A stretch of DNA of 34,055 nt from Microbacterium sp. (GTDB lineage: Bacteria > Actinomycetota > Actinomycetes > Actinomycetales > Microbacteriaceae): NCBI RefSeq assembly GCF_031178525.1, contig NZ_JAPSJA010000006.1, positions 1 to 34,055 of the forward strand, in the 5' to 3' direction. Shown in pieces: positions 1 to 9,178 of this stretch. Every line of letters starts with the position of its first letter. The stretch's first letter is position 1. The translations under genes and the position numbers were made by a program. The notes beneath the pieces were generated by a model, which was not told the origin of the DNA, did not search any database, and worked only from the letters and a program-made list of their open reading frames with translations.

Positions 1-1
1 A

Positions 2-67
2 ACGTCCGGCCTTGGCCGAGGCGGAGCCCAACTCCCGCACAGTCACGTCGAAAGGGGCGTTCGATGA
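2..67 (+). other. Possible 3' end of an upstream coding region (frame 2, ...[21 protein letters not shown]), ATGA overlap with the catalase start
   Basis: Open frame from the window edge ending in TGA at 65-67, overlapping the ATG at 64; identity unknown because only 21 codons are visible. Confidence 0.25.
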
Positions 68-1728
68 CCGACGTCGCATCCCAGGGACCCGAGCCGAGCG
101 AAGAGGGTCGACCGATCCTCACCGACCGCCAGGGTCATCCGATCTACGACAACCAGAACCAGCGCACGGTCGGGGCCCGCGGCCCCGCCACGCTGGAGAA
201 CTACCATTTCCTCGAGAAGATCAGCCACTTCGACCGGGAGCGCATCCCCGAGCGCGTCGTGCACGCGCGCGGCGCCGTCGCGTTCGGGCACTTCGAGGCC
301 ACCGGCACCTGGGGTGACGAGCCGATCGCGAAGTACACCCGCGCGAAGGTCTTCGCCGAGGCCGGCAAGAAGACCGACCTGGCGATCCGCTTCTCCACCG
401 TGATCGGCGGTCGCGACTCGTCCGAGGCGGCTCGCGACCCGCGTGGCTTCGCGGTGAAGTTCTACACCGAGGACGGCAACTGGGACCTCGTCGGCAACAA
501 CCTCGCGGTGTTCTTCATCCGCGACGCGATCAAGTTCCCGGACGTCATCCACTCGCTCAAGCCGGACCCCGTCACGTTCCGCCAGGAGCCGGCCCGCATC
601 TTCGACTTCATGTCGCAGACGCCTGAGGCCATGCACATGCTCGTGAACCTGTTCAGCCCGCGCGGCATCCCCGCCAACTACCGCACGATGCAGGGCTTCG
701 GCGTCAACACGTACAAGTGGGTGAACGCGGAGGGCCACACGCACCTCGTGAAGTACCACTGGATCCCGCGCGCGGGCGTCGCGAGCCTGACCGAAGCGGA
801 CGCCGCGAACATCCAGGCGGGCGACCTCGGCCACGCGTCGAAGGACCTCTACGAGCACATCGAGCGCGGCGACTACCCCGAGTGGGACCTGTACGTGCAG
901 CTCATGAGCGACGACGAGCACCCCGAGCTCGACTGGGATCCGCTGGATGACACCAAGGTCTGGCCGGAGAACGAGTTCGAGCCCAAGCTCGTCGGCACCA
1001 TGACGCTCACCAGCAACGTGTCGGATCACCACAACGAGAACGAGCAGATCGCGTTCGGCACCGGCGTGCTGGTCGACGGCCTGGACTTCTCCGACGACAA
1101 GATGCTCGTCGGGCGCACGTTCTCGTACTCCGACACGCAGCGCTACCGGGTCGGTCCGAACTACCTGCAGCTGCCGGTCAACTCCCCCAAGCACGCCCGC
1201 GCGGCCACCAATCAGCGCGGCGGGCAGATGTCGTACGGCGTCGACCTCGGCGAGGGACAGAACCCGCACGTCAACTACGAGCCGTCCATCACGGGCGGGC
1301 TTCGCGAGGCGCAGTACCCCACCCACGACGAGCAGGGTCCCGAGATCACGGGGCGTCTCACGCGCAAGCGCATCCCGCGCACGAACGACTACCTGCAGGC
1401 GGGCCAGCGCTACCAGCTGATGGATCAGTGGGAGAAGGACGACCTGGTCCACAACTTCGTCACGCTCATCGGTCAGGCGGCGCGGCCCGTGCAGGAGCGC
1501 ATGGTGTGGCACTTCCTGATGGCCGACGACGAGCTCGGTCTGCGCGTGGGCGAGGGTCTCGGCATCGGCGTGGACGACGTCAAGGACCTGCGTCCGCTGC
1601 AGAGCCAGACGCTCAACGACGAGGAGTTGCAGCGCCTCGCCCATCTCGGCAGCAACGGCCCGCGCGACGTCACGGGCCTGAAGATGACGCACGTCGTACC
1701 GAACGAGCACGTGGTCGTCGAGCGCTGA
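64..1728 (+). CDS. katA: Catalase (monofunctional heme catalase)
   Basis: 554 aa [55 protein letters not shown] and [38 protein letters not shown] are hallmark catalase motifs; AAAGGGG SD-like sequence upstream of ATG. Confidence 0.97.
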   Translation: MTDVASQGPEPSEEGRPILTDRQGHPIYDNQNQRTVGARGPATLENYHFLEKISHFDRERIPERVVHARGAVAFGHFEATGTWGDEPIAKYTRAKVFAEAGKKTDLAIRFSTVIGGRDSSEAARDPRGFAVKFYTEDGNWDLVGNNLAVFFIRDAIKFPDVIHSLKPDPVTFRQEPARIFDFMSQTPEAMHMLVNLFSPRGIPANYRTMQGFGVNTYKWVNAEGHTHLVKYHWIPRAGVASLTEADAANIQAGDLGHASKDLYEHIERGDYPEWDLYVQLMSDDEHPELDWDPLDDTKVWPENEFEPKLVGTMTLTSNVSDHHNENEQIAFGTGVLVDGLDFSDDKMLVGRTFSYSDTQRYRVGPNYLQLPVNSPKHARAATNQRGGQMSYGVDLGEGQNPHVNYEPSITGGLREAQYPTHDEQGPEITGRLTRKRIPRTNDYLQAGQRYQLMDQWEKDDLVHNFVTLIGQAARPVQERMVWHFLMADDELGLRVGEGLGIGVDDVKDLRPLQSQTLNDEELQRLAHLGSNGPRDVTGLKMTHVVPNEHVVVER

Positions 1729-1741
1729 GTCCGCATCCGCA

Positions 1742-1767
1742 GGGGCCGCCGGTTCGCCGGCGGCCCC
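1742..1767 (+). terminator. GC-rich hairpin with TTCG tetraloop downstream of catalase
   Basis: GGGGCCGCCGG-TTCG-CCGGCGGCCCC, perfect 11-bp stem, 13 nt after the catalase stop. Confidence 0.75.
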
Positions 1768-1877
1768 TCGCATGCCCGGGTGCTTCGCGGCGGCGGTGCG
1801 ATGCGGCCCCTGTCGCGCGAAGCGGCTCGCGCGCCCTATCCTGTCGCTCGTCCCCACCGTCCCTCGAAGGGATCCGC

Positions 1878-2258
1878 ATGAACGACACCCACAGCGCGTC
1901 AGAGATCGATCCGACCGCGACCCCGTCCGGCGCAGGCTGCACGGAGTGCGACGACCTCGACGGCTGGTGGGTGCACCTGCGGCGCTGCGCGACGTGCGGG
2001 CACATCGGCTGCTGCGACACGTCGCTCGGCCGGCACGCCACGGCGCACTTCCGGCAGACGGGTCACCGCTACGTGCGCAGCTTCGAGCCCGGCGAGACGT
2101 GGTTCTGGGACTACGTCGACGAGACGACCTTCGAGGGGCCCCGGCTCGCCGACCCGCAGAGCCGTCCGGACGACCAGCCGTCGCCGGGTCCGCGGGGCAG
2201 GGTGCCGCTCGGATGGCGTGCGCTCATCGCCGAGCGCGACCGGGCGGAGGCGTCGTGA
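1878..2258 (+). CDS. UBP-type zinc finger domain protein
   Basis: 126 aa; CTECDDLDGWWVHLRRCATCGHIGCCDTSLGRHATAHFRQTGHRYVRSFEPGETWFWDYVDE matches the ZnF-UBP pattern (C..C, C..CGH.GCCD.S.GRHA..H...TGH). GTGA overlap with the next gene. Confidence 0.9.
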   Translation: MNDTHSASEIDPTATPSGAGCTECDDLDGWWVHLRRCATCGHIGCCDTSLGRHATAHFRQTGHRYVRSFEPGETWFWDYVDETTFEGPRLADPQSRPDDQPSPGPRGRVPLGWRALIAERDRAEAS

Positions 2259-3571
2259 CCGCCGCGGGCGGCCTCGCGCGGCTGTACGGCGGCCGGCATG
2301 ACCGCACCACGTACGAGATCCGCGACTTCCTCACCCGCACCGTGGTGCAGTACGAGTGGACGCCGATCGACTCCGATGCCGAGTGCTTCGATGCGCTGGG
2401 CACGTCGCTCGCCCACGCGCGGCTGCCCGTGCTCGTGCTGCCGGACGGCGCCGAGCTCGTCGAGCCGAGTCTCGAGCAGATCGCCCGCAGCCTGGGCTGG
2501 ATCTCGGAGCCGCACGTGTCGACGTACGACCTGGCGATCTACGGCGCGGGGCCCGCGGGACTGTCGGCCGCGGTGTACGCGGCTTCCGAGGGACTGCGCG
2601 TGGTGCTCGTCGAGCGCGAGGCGGTCGGCGGCCAGGCCGGATCGAGCAGCCTCATCGAGAACTACCTCGGTTTTCCGAGCGGGGTGCGCGGCGCCGAACT
2701 GATGGAGCGCGCTCGGCAGCAGGCGGTGGCCTTCGGCGCCGAGCTGCTGCTGATGCGGCAGAAGATCCGCGGCGAGATCCGGCAGCACGGCAGCCGCAGC
2801 GCCTTCTCCGACGGGACGCAGATCGCCGCGACCGCGGTCATCGCCGCCACGGGCGTCGCCTGGCGGCGCCTGGGGCTCGATAACGAGGATCGCTTCCTCG
2901 GAGCGGGCGTCTACTACGGGGCCGGCACGAGCGAGGCGATGGCGTGCGTGGACGAGGAGGTGTTCATCGTGGGCGGTGCGAACTCGGCGGGCCAGGCGGC
3001 GATGAACCTCGCCGCGCAGGCCTCGCGCGTGACCCTCGTGGTGCGCGGGCCGAGCCTGTCGAGCACGATGTCGTCGTACCTCGCGAACCGGATCGCGCAG
3101 GAGCCGAAGGTGCGCGTTCTCACGGACACGCGCATCGTGGAGCTGCGAGGCGGTGACGAGCTCGAGTCGATCGTGCTGGAGAACGGCCGCGGCGAGCGCG
3201 AGGAATGCCCGACCGGCCGCGTGTTCGCGTGCATCGGCGGCGTCCCGGACACGCACTGGACGACGCACACCTCGATCGTGTGCGACCCGCGCGGCTTCCT
3301 CCTGACGGGCCCCGATCTGACGCCCGAGCTGCTCGCCGGCCGCTGGGACCTCGATCGACCGCCGTTCCACCTCGAGACGAGCGTGCCGGGGACCTTCGCG
3401 GCGGGAGACGTCCGATCCGGATCCGTCAAGCGCGTCGCCTCCGCCGTCGGCGAGGGCGCGATGGCGGTGACGCTCGTCCACAGGTACCTCAGCGAGACGT
3501 TCGGCACCGAAGGCACGCTCGGGGCGCCTCCCCCGCCGCTGTTCGACGACCTCGCGCGGCCGGTCGCCTAG
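2255..3571 (+). CDS. Thioredoxin-reductase-like FAD-dependent oxidoreductase with N-terminal glutaredoxin-like region
   Basis: In-frame GTG start at 2255; DLAIYGAGPAGLSAAVYAASEGLRVVLVEREAVGGQAGSSSLIENYLGFP and VFIVGGANSAGQAAMNLA dinucleotide-binding motifs; TFAAGDVRSGSVKRVASAVGEGAMAV C-terminal FAD motif. Confidence 0.9.
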   Translation: MTAAGGLARLYGGRHDRTTYEIRDFLTRTVVQYEWTPIDSDAECFDALGTSLAHARLPVLVLPDGAELVEPSLEQIARSLGWISEPHVSTYDLAIYGAGPAGLSAAVYAASEGLRVVLVEREAVGGQAGSSSLIENYLGFPSGVRGAELMERARQQAVAFGAELLLMRQKIRGEIRQHGSRSAFSDGTQIAATAVIAATGVAWRRLGLDNEDRFLGAGVYYGAGTSEAMACVDEEVFIVGGANSAGQAAMNLAAQASRVTLVVRGPSLSSTMSSYLANRIAQEPKVRVLTDTRIVELRGGDELESIVLENGRGEREECPTGRVFACIGGVPDTHWTTHTSIVCDPRGFLLTGPDLTPELLAGRWDLDRPPFHLETSVPGTFAAGDVRSGSVKRVASAVGEGAMAVTLVHRYLSETFGTEGTLGAPPPPLFDDLARPVA

Positions 3572-3622
3572 GCGCGGTCGGGCACGGGGCACCTGCCGTG
3601 CTTCCTCGTGCCGCCCGTCGCC

Positions 3623-3647
3623 TCAGCCCTCAGCCCTCAGCCCTCAG
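3623..3647. repeat. Heptanucleotide tandem repeat (TCAGCCC)3-TCAG
   Basis: Read directly: tcagccctcagccctcagccctcag, covering the nhaA stop codon. Confidence 0.8.
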
Positions 3648-5509
3648 CTGCGCACGGGATCCGACGCGGACTCCTCGAGCGCCCGGATGAGCGAGCGCGC
3701 GTCGTACGGGCCCACGTGGCGTCGCCCGTTGATGAAGAACGTCGGGACGCTCGTGATGTCCATCGCCTCGGCGTCGAGCAGATCGTCTCGCACGTGCGCG
3801 GCGACATCGCCCGAGCGCAGGTCGTCCTCGAACCGCTCGACGTCGAGTCCCAGCTCCTCCGCGCGGCGGATGATGTCAGAGGGGCGCTGGTGCTCCTGAT
3901 CCGCGAACAGGCTGCGCTCGTACTCGAAGAACCGCCCCTGCTTGGCGGCGGCCTCCGACGCCTCTGCCGCCGCGAGGGCGTTCGGGTGCTTGCGCGTCAG
4001 CGGCGCGTGCCGCCAGACGTACCGCACGCGGTCGCCCAGCTCCTCATGCACCTCCTGGATCACGCCGGACGCCTTTGAGCAGAACTCGCACTGGAAGTCG
4101 CCGTACTCGACGATCTCGAGGGGAGCGTCCATCGAACCGAAGACGTGATCCCGGCGCGGATCCACGGGACGCTGCAGGAACTGGCCGGTCTCCTCCGCCG
4201 GCCGCGCGGCGTCGGAGATCCGGAACACGATCGTCGCGATGATCAGCGCGATGACCGACGCCGCCAGCACGCCCACGCGCGCCTCGTTCTGCACGGCCGG
4301 ATCATCGATCGCGAGCTCGATGATGAACAACGAGATGGTGAACCCGATGCCGCACAGCGCCGCGCCGCCCGCGACACGGTCGAGCGTCAGTCCGGGGCCG
4401 AACTCGCCGATCCGCATCACGCGCATGAGTGCGACCGGCCCCAGGATGCCGACGATCTTGCCGATCACCAGCGCGATCACGATGCCCCACGCGACGGGCG
4501 AGCGCACGGCGGCCGCCAGGATCTCGCCGTCCAGCCGCACGCCGGCGTTCGCCAGGGCGAACAGCGGCAGCACGGCGTAGGCGACGTACGGACCCCACGC
4601 GCTCTGCAGCCGCTCGTTGATCGAGATCGACTCGCGCAGGCTGTTCGCCGCCGCGCGCGCATACTCGGTGTTCGGCGACTGCCGGAACGTGCGCGCGAGG
4701 TCGAGCGCATGCTCGATGTCGCGGCGGTTCGGCCGGTAGACCGGCACGAGCAGCGCGATCGTGACGCCCGCAAGGGTCGGGTGCACGCCGGACGCGAGGA
4801 ACGCCAGCCACACGACGATCGCGAGGGTCGCGTACACGGGTCCGCGGCCGTTCGGCAGGTAGCGCGTGAAGTAGATCGCGGCGAGGCCCACCGCGGCGAT
4901 GATCAGCGGCATCGGGTCGAAGCTCTCGGTGTAGACGAGCGCGATGATGCTGAGCGCGCCGATGTCGTCCACGACCGCGAGCGTGAGAAGGAAGACCCGC
5001 AGCCGCCCGGGGACGCGCGGACCTATCAGCGCGAGCGCGCCGACGAGGAACGCAGTGTCGGTGGAGATCACGACCCCCCACGCGTGCTCCTGCCCCGTCC
5101 CTGCCGTGATGGCGACGTAGACGAGCGCGGGAACGGCCAGGCCCACGACCGCCGCGACGACCGGGACCATCGCGCGGGACCAGTCGGTGAGCTCGCCGAT
5201 CGCGAACTCGCGCCGCACCTCGAGCCCGACCGTGAAGAAGAACACCGCCATGAGCGCGTCGTTCACGAGGGCGTGCAGCGTGAAGTCGAGGTGCAGATCA
5301 CCCACGCCGATCGTGAAGTGGGTCTCCCAGAAGTCGCGGTACAGATCGCCGAACGCGTTCGCCCACAGGATGGCCACGATCGTCGCGATCACCAGCAGCA
5401 GCGCGCCCATCCGGGTCTGCCCCATGTTCTGGATCCACGACGCGATCGACTCCTTCGCCCCGCGCGCCCCCGACGGCCGAGCCGCGCCGATCGTGCTCAT
5501 GTTCGTCAT
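3644..5509 (-). CDS. nhaA: Na+/H+ antiporter NhaA fused to a C-terminal DsbA-like thioredoxin domain
   Basis: 621 aa; FFFTVGLEVRREFAIGEL, AVVDDIGALSIIALVYTE, GGAALCGIGFTISLFIIELA (NhaA), followed by VEYGDFQCEFCSKASGVIQEV and SVPTFFINGRRHVG (DsbA-type CxxC and cis-Pro loop). GGAGG SD upstream. Confidence 0.95.
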   Translation of the reverse strand: MTNMSTIGAARPSGARGAKESIASWIQNMGQTRMGALLLVIATIVAILWANAFGDLYRDFWETHFTIGVGDLHLDFTLHALVNDALMAVFFFTVGLEVRREFAIGELTDWSRAMVPVVAAVVGLAVPALVYVAITAGTGQEHAWGVVISTDTAFLVGALALIGPRVPGRLRVFLLTLAVVDDIGALSIIALVYTESFDPMPLIIAAVGLAAIYFTRYLPNGRGPVYATLAIVVWLAFLASGVHPTLAGVTIALLVPVYRPNRRDIEHALDLARTFRQSPNTEYARAAANSLRESISINERLQSAWGPYVAYAVLPLFALANAGVRLDGEILAAAVRSPVAWGIVIALVIGKIVGILGPVALMRVMRIGEFGPGLTLDRVAGGAALCGIGFTISLFIIELAIDDPAVQNEARVGVLAASVIALIIATIVFRISDAARPAEETGQFLQRPVDPRRDHVFGSMDAPLEIVEYGDFQCEFCSKASGVIQEVHEELGDRVRYVWRHAPLTRKHPNALAAAEASEAAAKQGRFFEYERSLFADQEHQRPSDIIRRAEELGLDVERFEDDLRSGDVAAHVRDDLLDAEAMDITSVPTFFINGRRHVGPYDARSLIRALEESASDPVRS

Positions 5510-5575
5510 CCTGACCTCCCGCTGTCTGAGAGGTATTCTGCCCGTCGCGCGAGCGGTCCGGGGCGGACGTGACGA

Positions 5576-5611
5576 CGCCGCCGCGCCGGTCGGTGACCGA
5601 GCACGGCGGCG
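5576..5611 (-). terminator. Hairpin downstream of the Asp/Arg-rich membrane protein gene
   Basis: CGCCGCCG...CGGCGGCG outer arms with inner CGGTC-GGT-GACCG; located between the 5630 stop and nhaA. Confidence 0.5.
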
Positions 5612-5629
5612 CCGTGTGAGAGGGCCGGG

Positions 5630-6712
5630 TCAGCGGCCGAAGCCGACCCGGTCGACCTTGCGGTGGTAGCGCATGCCGGCGAGGCCGCCGAGCACGGCGC
5701 CGAGGAGGCTGACGAGCAGCGCTCCGACGGCCGTGATGATGCCGGCGGTCGTCAGCTCACCCTCGCTGAACGGCAGACGCGGGAACGTGTTGATGTTCGC
5801 GAGGATGTTCCACTGCGCGCCGCCGATCGCGGCGATGATCGCGACCACGATCGCGATGATGATCGCCCAGAGCCACACGGCGATGCCCTGCTTCGCGCCG
5901 CTGAAGCGCGCCATGCGGCCCGCGACGTAGCCACCGCAGTAGTACGCGATCAGCAGGATCACGAGCACGGCGATCGCACCGGCGATGCCGATCGTGTCGG
6001 CGTTCTCCTGCGCGGCCTGCTCGGGGTCGACCTGCGCCCCGAGGCCCAGGGCGGCTCCCGCGCCGGCGACGAGCGCGGTCAGCAGCACCGTCATGCCCAT
6101 GGCGCTCAGCCAGCCGAAGAAGGCCGAGCCGAACTTCATCCCGCCGAACTCCTGCTTCTCGCGCTCGACCACCTCGTGCCGCGCATCACGCGCCGCCTCG
6201 GGCGAGACGGCGCCTGCCACCGGGGCGGCGGCGGTGGCGTCACGATCCCGGTCCATCGCGCCGTCGCTGTCGCGGTCACGGTCGCGATGAGCGTCGCCCT
6301 CGCGGTCGCGGTCGCGATCCCGCTCCGCGTCGGCCACGCCCTGCTTGTACGCCCGGTCGCGGTCCTCGGCGAGCCTCTCGTCCCTATCGGCGCCACCGCC
6401 CTGGCCGCCCTGGTCACCGTGGTCGCCGACGATCTGGCCGCGGCCCGTCGGCCCCGTCGCGACATAGTCACGGTCCACGAAGTCGCGCTGCACGACCTGG
6501 CGGTCGTCGTCGCCACCCGCGCGCTGGTCCGCCCGGAGCGCGCCGCTCGTTGAACGGTCGTCGACGGGTGCGGCATCGTGGACGACCGTCGGCTCGTCGC
6601 TGCCGCGCCCGGCGTCGAGGTCCGGCGAGGAGTGGCCCGTGGTCACGCCTGTGTCGTGCTCGCGGTTGCCTCGGTTGCGATCCGCGTCGTCTCGATCGAT
6701 GGGAGTGCTCAT
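5630..6712 (-). CDS. Membrane protein with Asp/Arg-rich low-complexity N-terminal half and multi-TM C-terminal half
   Basis: Start MSTPIDRDDADRNRGN at 6712 preceded by AAAGGAG; (DR)n-rich tract; hydrophobic segments GMTVLLTALVAGAGAALGL, AGAIAVLVILLIAYYCGGYVAGR, IAVWLWAIIIAIVVAIIAAIGG, ITAVGALLVSLLGAVLGGLAGMRYH. Confidence 0.85.
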   Translation of the reverse strand: MSTPIDRDDADRNRGNREHDTGVTTGHSSPDLDAGRGSDEPTVVHDAAPVDDRSTSGALRADQRAGGDDDRQVVQRDFVDRDYVATGPTGRGQIVGDHGDQGGQGGGADRDERLAEDRDRAYKQGVADAERDRDRDREGDAHRDRDRDSDGAMDRDRDATAAAPVAGAVSPEAARDARHEVVEREKQEFGGMKFGSAFFGWLSAMGMTVLLTALVAGAGAALGLGAQVDPEQAAQENADTIGIAGAIAVLVILLIAYYCGGYVAGRMARFSGAKQGIAVWLWAIIIAIVVAIIAAIGGAQWNILANINTFPRLPFSEGELTTAGIITAVGALLVSLLGAVLGGLAGMRYHRKVDRVGFGR

Positions 6713-6806
6713 GGCTGTGCTCCTTTCGGGTTTCCCCTTCGGTGCATCCAGTGAACCGACATGTGCGCTTCCCGCCACAGGGCATTGCGCGAACGCCGCT
6801 GCCGCG

Positions 6807-9164
6807 CTAGGAGGTCAGGACCACGAGCTCGCGCGTCGCTCGCGTCATCGCCACGTAACGGTCGACGGCTCCCTCGATGCCGCCTCCCCACGACTGGGGA
6901 TCCACGATCACGACGAGATCGAACTCGAGACCCTTCGCCCGTGCCGGCGACAGCGAGCGGATCCGCGCCGTGTCGGCGAACGACGGATCGCCGATCACGC
7001 ATGCGACGCCTTCGTCATGGGCCGCGGCCCACGACGCGAGGATCTCGTCGCGCGTGCGGACCCCGGCGTGGCGCACCGGTATCCCGCTGCGCCGGATCGA
7101 GGTGGGCACGTTCGCGCCGGGAATCGCCGCCCGGATGACCGGTGCCGCTTCGGCCATGACCTCCTCCGGCGTGCGGTAGTTGACCGTCAGCGCCGCGAGC
7201 GTCACATCCCGCAGGCCGACGGTCGCGAGCCGGTCGCGCCAGGACTCGGCGAAGCCGTGCCGAGCCTGCGCGCGGTCTCCGACGACCGTGAAGCTGCGTG
7301 CCGGATTGCGGCGCAGCAGCATCTGCCATTCGGCGGCCGTGAGCTCCTGCGCCTCGTCCACGACGATGTGCGCGAACGGTCCCGCCAGCTCGTCGTCCCT
7401 CGCCGCGGGCGACGCCGACGCTCCGAGGGTGCTGCGCAGATCCTGCCCGCGCAGCATCGCCATGACCCGGAGGTCGGAGTCGTCGGTCGCGATCAGATCG
7501 GCGACGACGTCGTCCATCCTGGCGCGCTCGGCGGCCGCCTCAGCCTCGGCGCGACGACGACGGATGGCGGTGTCGGGATCGCCCGTCCGCAGCCGTGCCG
7601 CGTCGAGCAGCGGCAGGTCCGGCCGCGTCCACGGGGCATCGGCGGGGCGCTGCAGGAGTGCGACCTCGGCGTCGGCGAGCCAGGGCGCGCAGCGTCGCAG
7701 CAGCGCCGCGTCCGTCCACAGCGCCCGCACGAGAGCGACCGGGTCCAGCAGCGGCCACGCCGCATCGAACGCCGCGCGCAGTCCGTCGCTCTCGGCCAGG
7801 GCGCGGCGGATCTCCTCTTCGCCGTCCTCTGCGAGGCCGTACGCGTCGAACTGATCGTCGTCCTGGTCGGCACGGGCCTCCGCGCGACGCTCGTCATCCC
7901 AGGCGGTCGTGCCGGCGTCCCCCCAGCCTTCGCCCGCCCAGCGATCGTCGGGCCCGGCACCGCCCCGGCCGTCGTCCTCCCCCGAGACGTGCCCGCCGCG
8001 CGGTGCCGCATGCACCCGATCCACCAGGATCCGCAGGAGCGCGTTCCATGCCTGCTCCCGGGCCTCGTTGTGGGTGGCGGCCGGCTCGATCGCCCCGAAC
8101 GCCTCCTCCCACTCGGCCACGCGGACCCGCATCTCGCCCCATGCCGTGTCGACGATCGCCTCACGCTTCGGTGGGCGCTCGCGCAGCCGCACGGCCGCGT
8201 CGACCGCCGCGGTCATCCGGCCGTCCGCCTTGAGGCGTGACACCTCGGCGTCCGCCTCCTCCACAGCCGTCGCGCCCTCCGCAACCAGGTCTGGCAGCGT
8301 CGCGATGCGCACCCCCTCCTCCCCGAGCCTGGGGAGGATGTCGGCGACGTAGTCGGTGTAGGTGTGCGACGGACCGACGAACAGAACGCCGCCGCGCCCC
8401 TCCTGCAGCCGCGGGTCGGCGTAGAGCAGATAGGCCGTGCGGTGCAGCGCGACGACGGTCTTGCCCGTACCCGGCCCGCCGTCGACCACGAGCGTCCCGC
8501 GCGATCCGGCGCGGATGATCGCATCCTGATCCGCCTGGATCGTGCCCAGCACGTCCCGCATGCGGGGCGAACGACTGGCGCCGAGGGTCGCGATGAACGC
8601 CGAATGATCGTCGAGCGCGGCACCTCCCGCTTCCGTGATCTCCGCGAGCCCCTCGGCCGTGAACGCCTCGTCCCAGTAGTCGGTGACGCGCCCCTCGTGC
8701 CAGCGATAACGGCGCCGGCTGGTGAGCCCCATCGGATCGGCGTGCGTCGCCCCGAAGAAGGGCTCGGCGGCGGGCGCGCGCCAGTCGACGAGCAGCGGCT
8801 CGCCCGTCTCGTCCATCAGCGCGAGACGGCCGATGTAGAGGACACCGCCCTCGCCGACGACACGGCCGAGACACAGATCGAGACCGAAGCGGCGCAGCAT
8901 TCGCAGTCGGGCGGTCAGGCGATGGATCTCCAGGTCGCGCTCGAGTGCCGCCTGCCCGCGGCCGGCGGGCGCACGGCGCTGAGCGTCGAGGCGCGTCTCG
9001 AGGTCGGAGATCCGGCGCGCGAGGCTCGCCTCGATCCGCGCGAACTGCGCGACGTCGGGCGCGATGAGCGCGGGGTCGGCCTTCCCAGGATGCGCGTCGA
9101 GGAGGAACGGGTGGGTGCTGTGGGCGTGCAACACGGCGGCTCCGGTGGTGAGGGGAACCGCCAT
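6807..9164 (-). CDS. helR: HelR/HelD-like RNA-polymerase-associated UvrD-family ATPase
   Basis: Motifs: SPRMRDVLGTIQADQDAIIRA (Q-like), VVDGGPGTGKTVVALHRTAYLLY (Walker A), FAHIVVDEAQELTAAEWQML (Walker B), DRAQARHGFAESW, MTRATRELVVLTS. Family assignment by recall. Start ATG 9164 or in-frame GTG 9134 (VLHAHSTHPFLLDAHPGKADP, preceded by GGAG). Confidence 0.85.
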   Translation of the reverse strand: MAVPLTTGAAVLHAHSTHPFLLDAHPGKADPALIAPDVAQFARIEASLARRISDLETRLDAQRRAPAGRGQAALERDLEIHRLTARLRMLRRFGLDLCLGRVVGEGGVLYIGRLALMDETGEPLLVDWRAPAAEPFFGATHADPMGLTSRRRYRWHEGRVTDYWDEAFTAEGLAEITEAGGAALDDHSAFIATLGASRSPRMRDVLGTIQADQDAIIRAGSRGTLVVDGGPGTGKTVVALHRTAYLLYADPRLQEGRGGVLFVGPSHTYTDYVADILPRLGEEGVRIATLPDLVAEGATAVEEADAEVSRLKADGRMTAAVDAAVRLRERPPKREAIVDTAWGEMRVRVAEWEEAFGAIEPAATHNEAREQAWNALLRILVDRVHAAPRGGHVSGEDDGRGGAGPDDRWAGEGWGDAGTTAWDDERRAEARADQDDDQFDAYGLAEDGEEEIRRALAESDGLRAAFDAAWPLLDPVALVRALWTDAALLRRCAPWLADAEVALLQRPADAPWTRPDLPLLDAARLRTGDPDTAIRRRRAEAEAAAERARMDDVVADLIATDDSDLRVMAMLRGQDLRSTLGASASPAARDDELAGPFAHIVVDEAQELTAAEWQMLLRRNPARSFTVVGDRAQARHGFAESWRDRLATVGLRDVTLAALTVNYRTPEEVMAEAAPVIRAAIPGANVPTSIRRSGIPVRHAGVRTRDEILASWAAAHDEGVACVIGDPSFADTARIRSLSPARAKGLEFDLVVIVDPQSWGGGIEGAVDRYVAMTRATRELVVLTS

Positions 9165-9178
9165 TCTGCGCCCTGACC

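Noticed and set aside
43-1857. 604 aa minus-strand ORF antisense to catalase
   Set aside because: Shadow ORF of a GC-rich gene; Val/Arg/Asp-rich low-information protein with no recognisable motif, while the + strand encodes a clear catalase.
2111-3592. 493 aa minus-strand ORF opposite the TrxR-like gene
   Set aside because: Antisense artefact of high GC3 coding sequence; composition R/A/D/H-rich and no domain signature.
4145-5572. 475 aa + strand ORF opposite nhaA
   Set aside because: Arg/Asp/His-rich shadow ORF; the NhaA-DsbA protein on the opposite strand is unambiguous.
6240-6335. Repetitive gtcgcg/gatccc tract as a possible CRISPR or non-coding repeat array
   Set aside because: Units are short, contiguous, without spacers, and are explained by Asp-Arg codons of the membrane protein gene.
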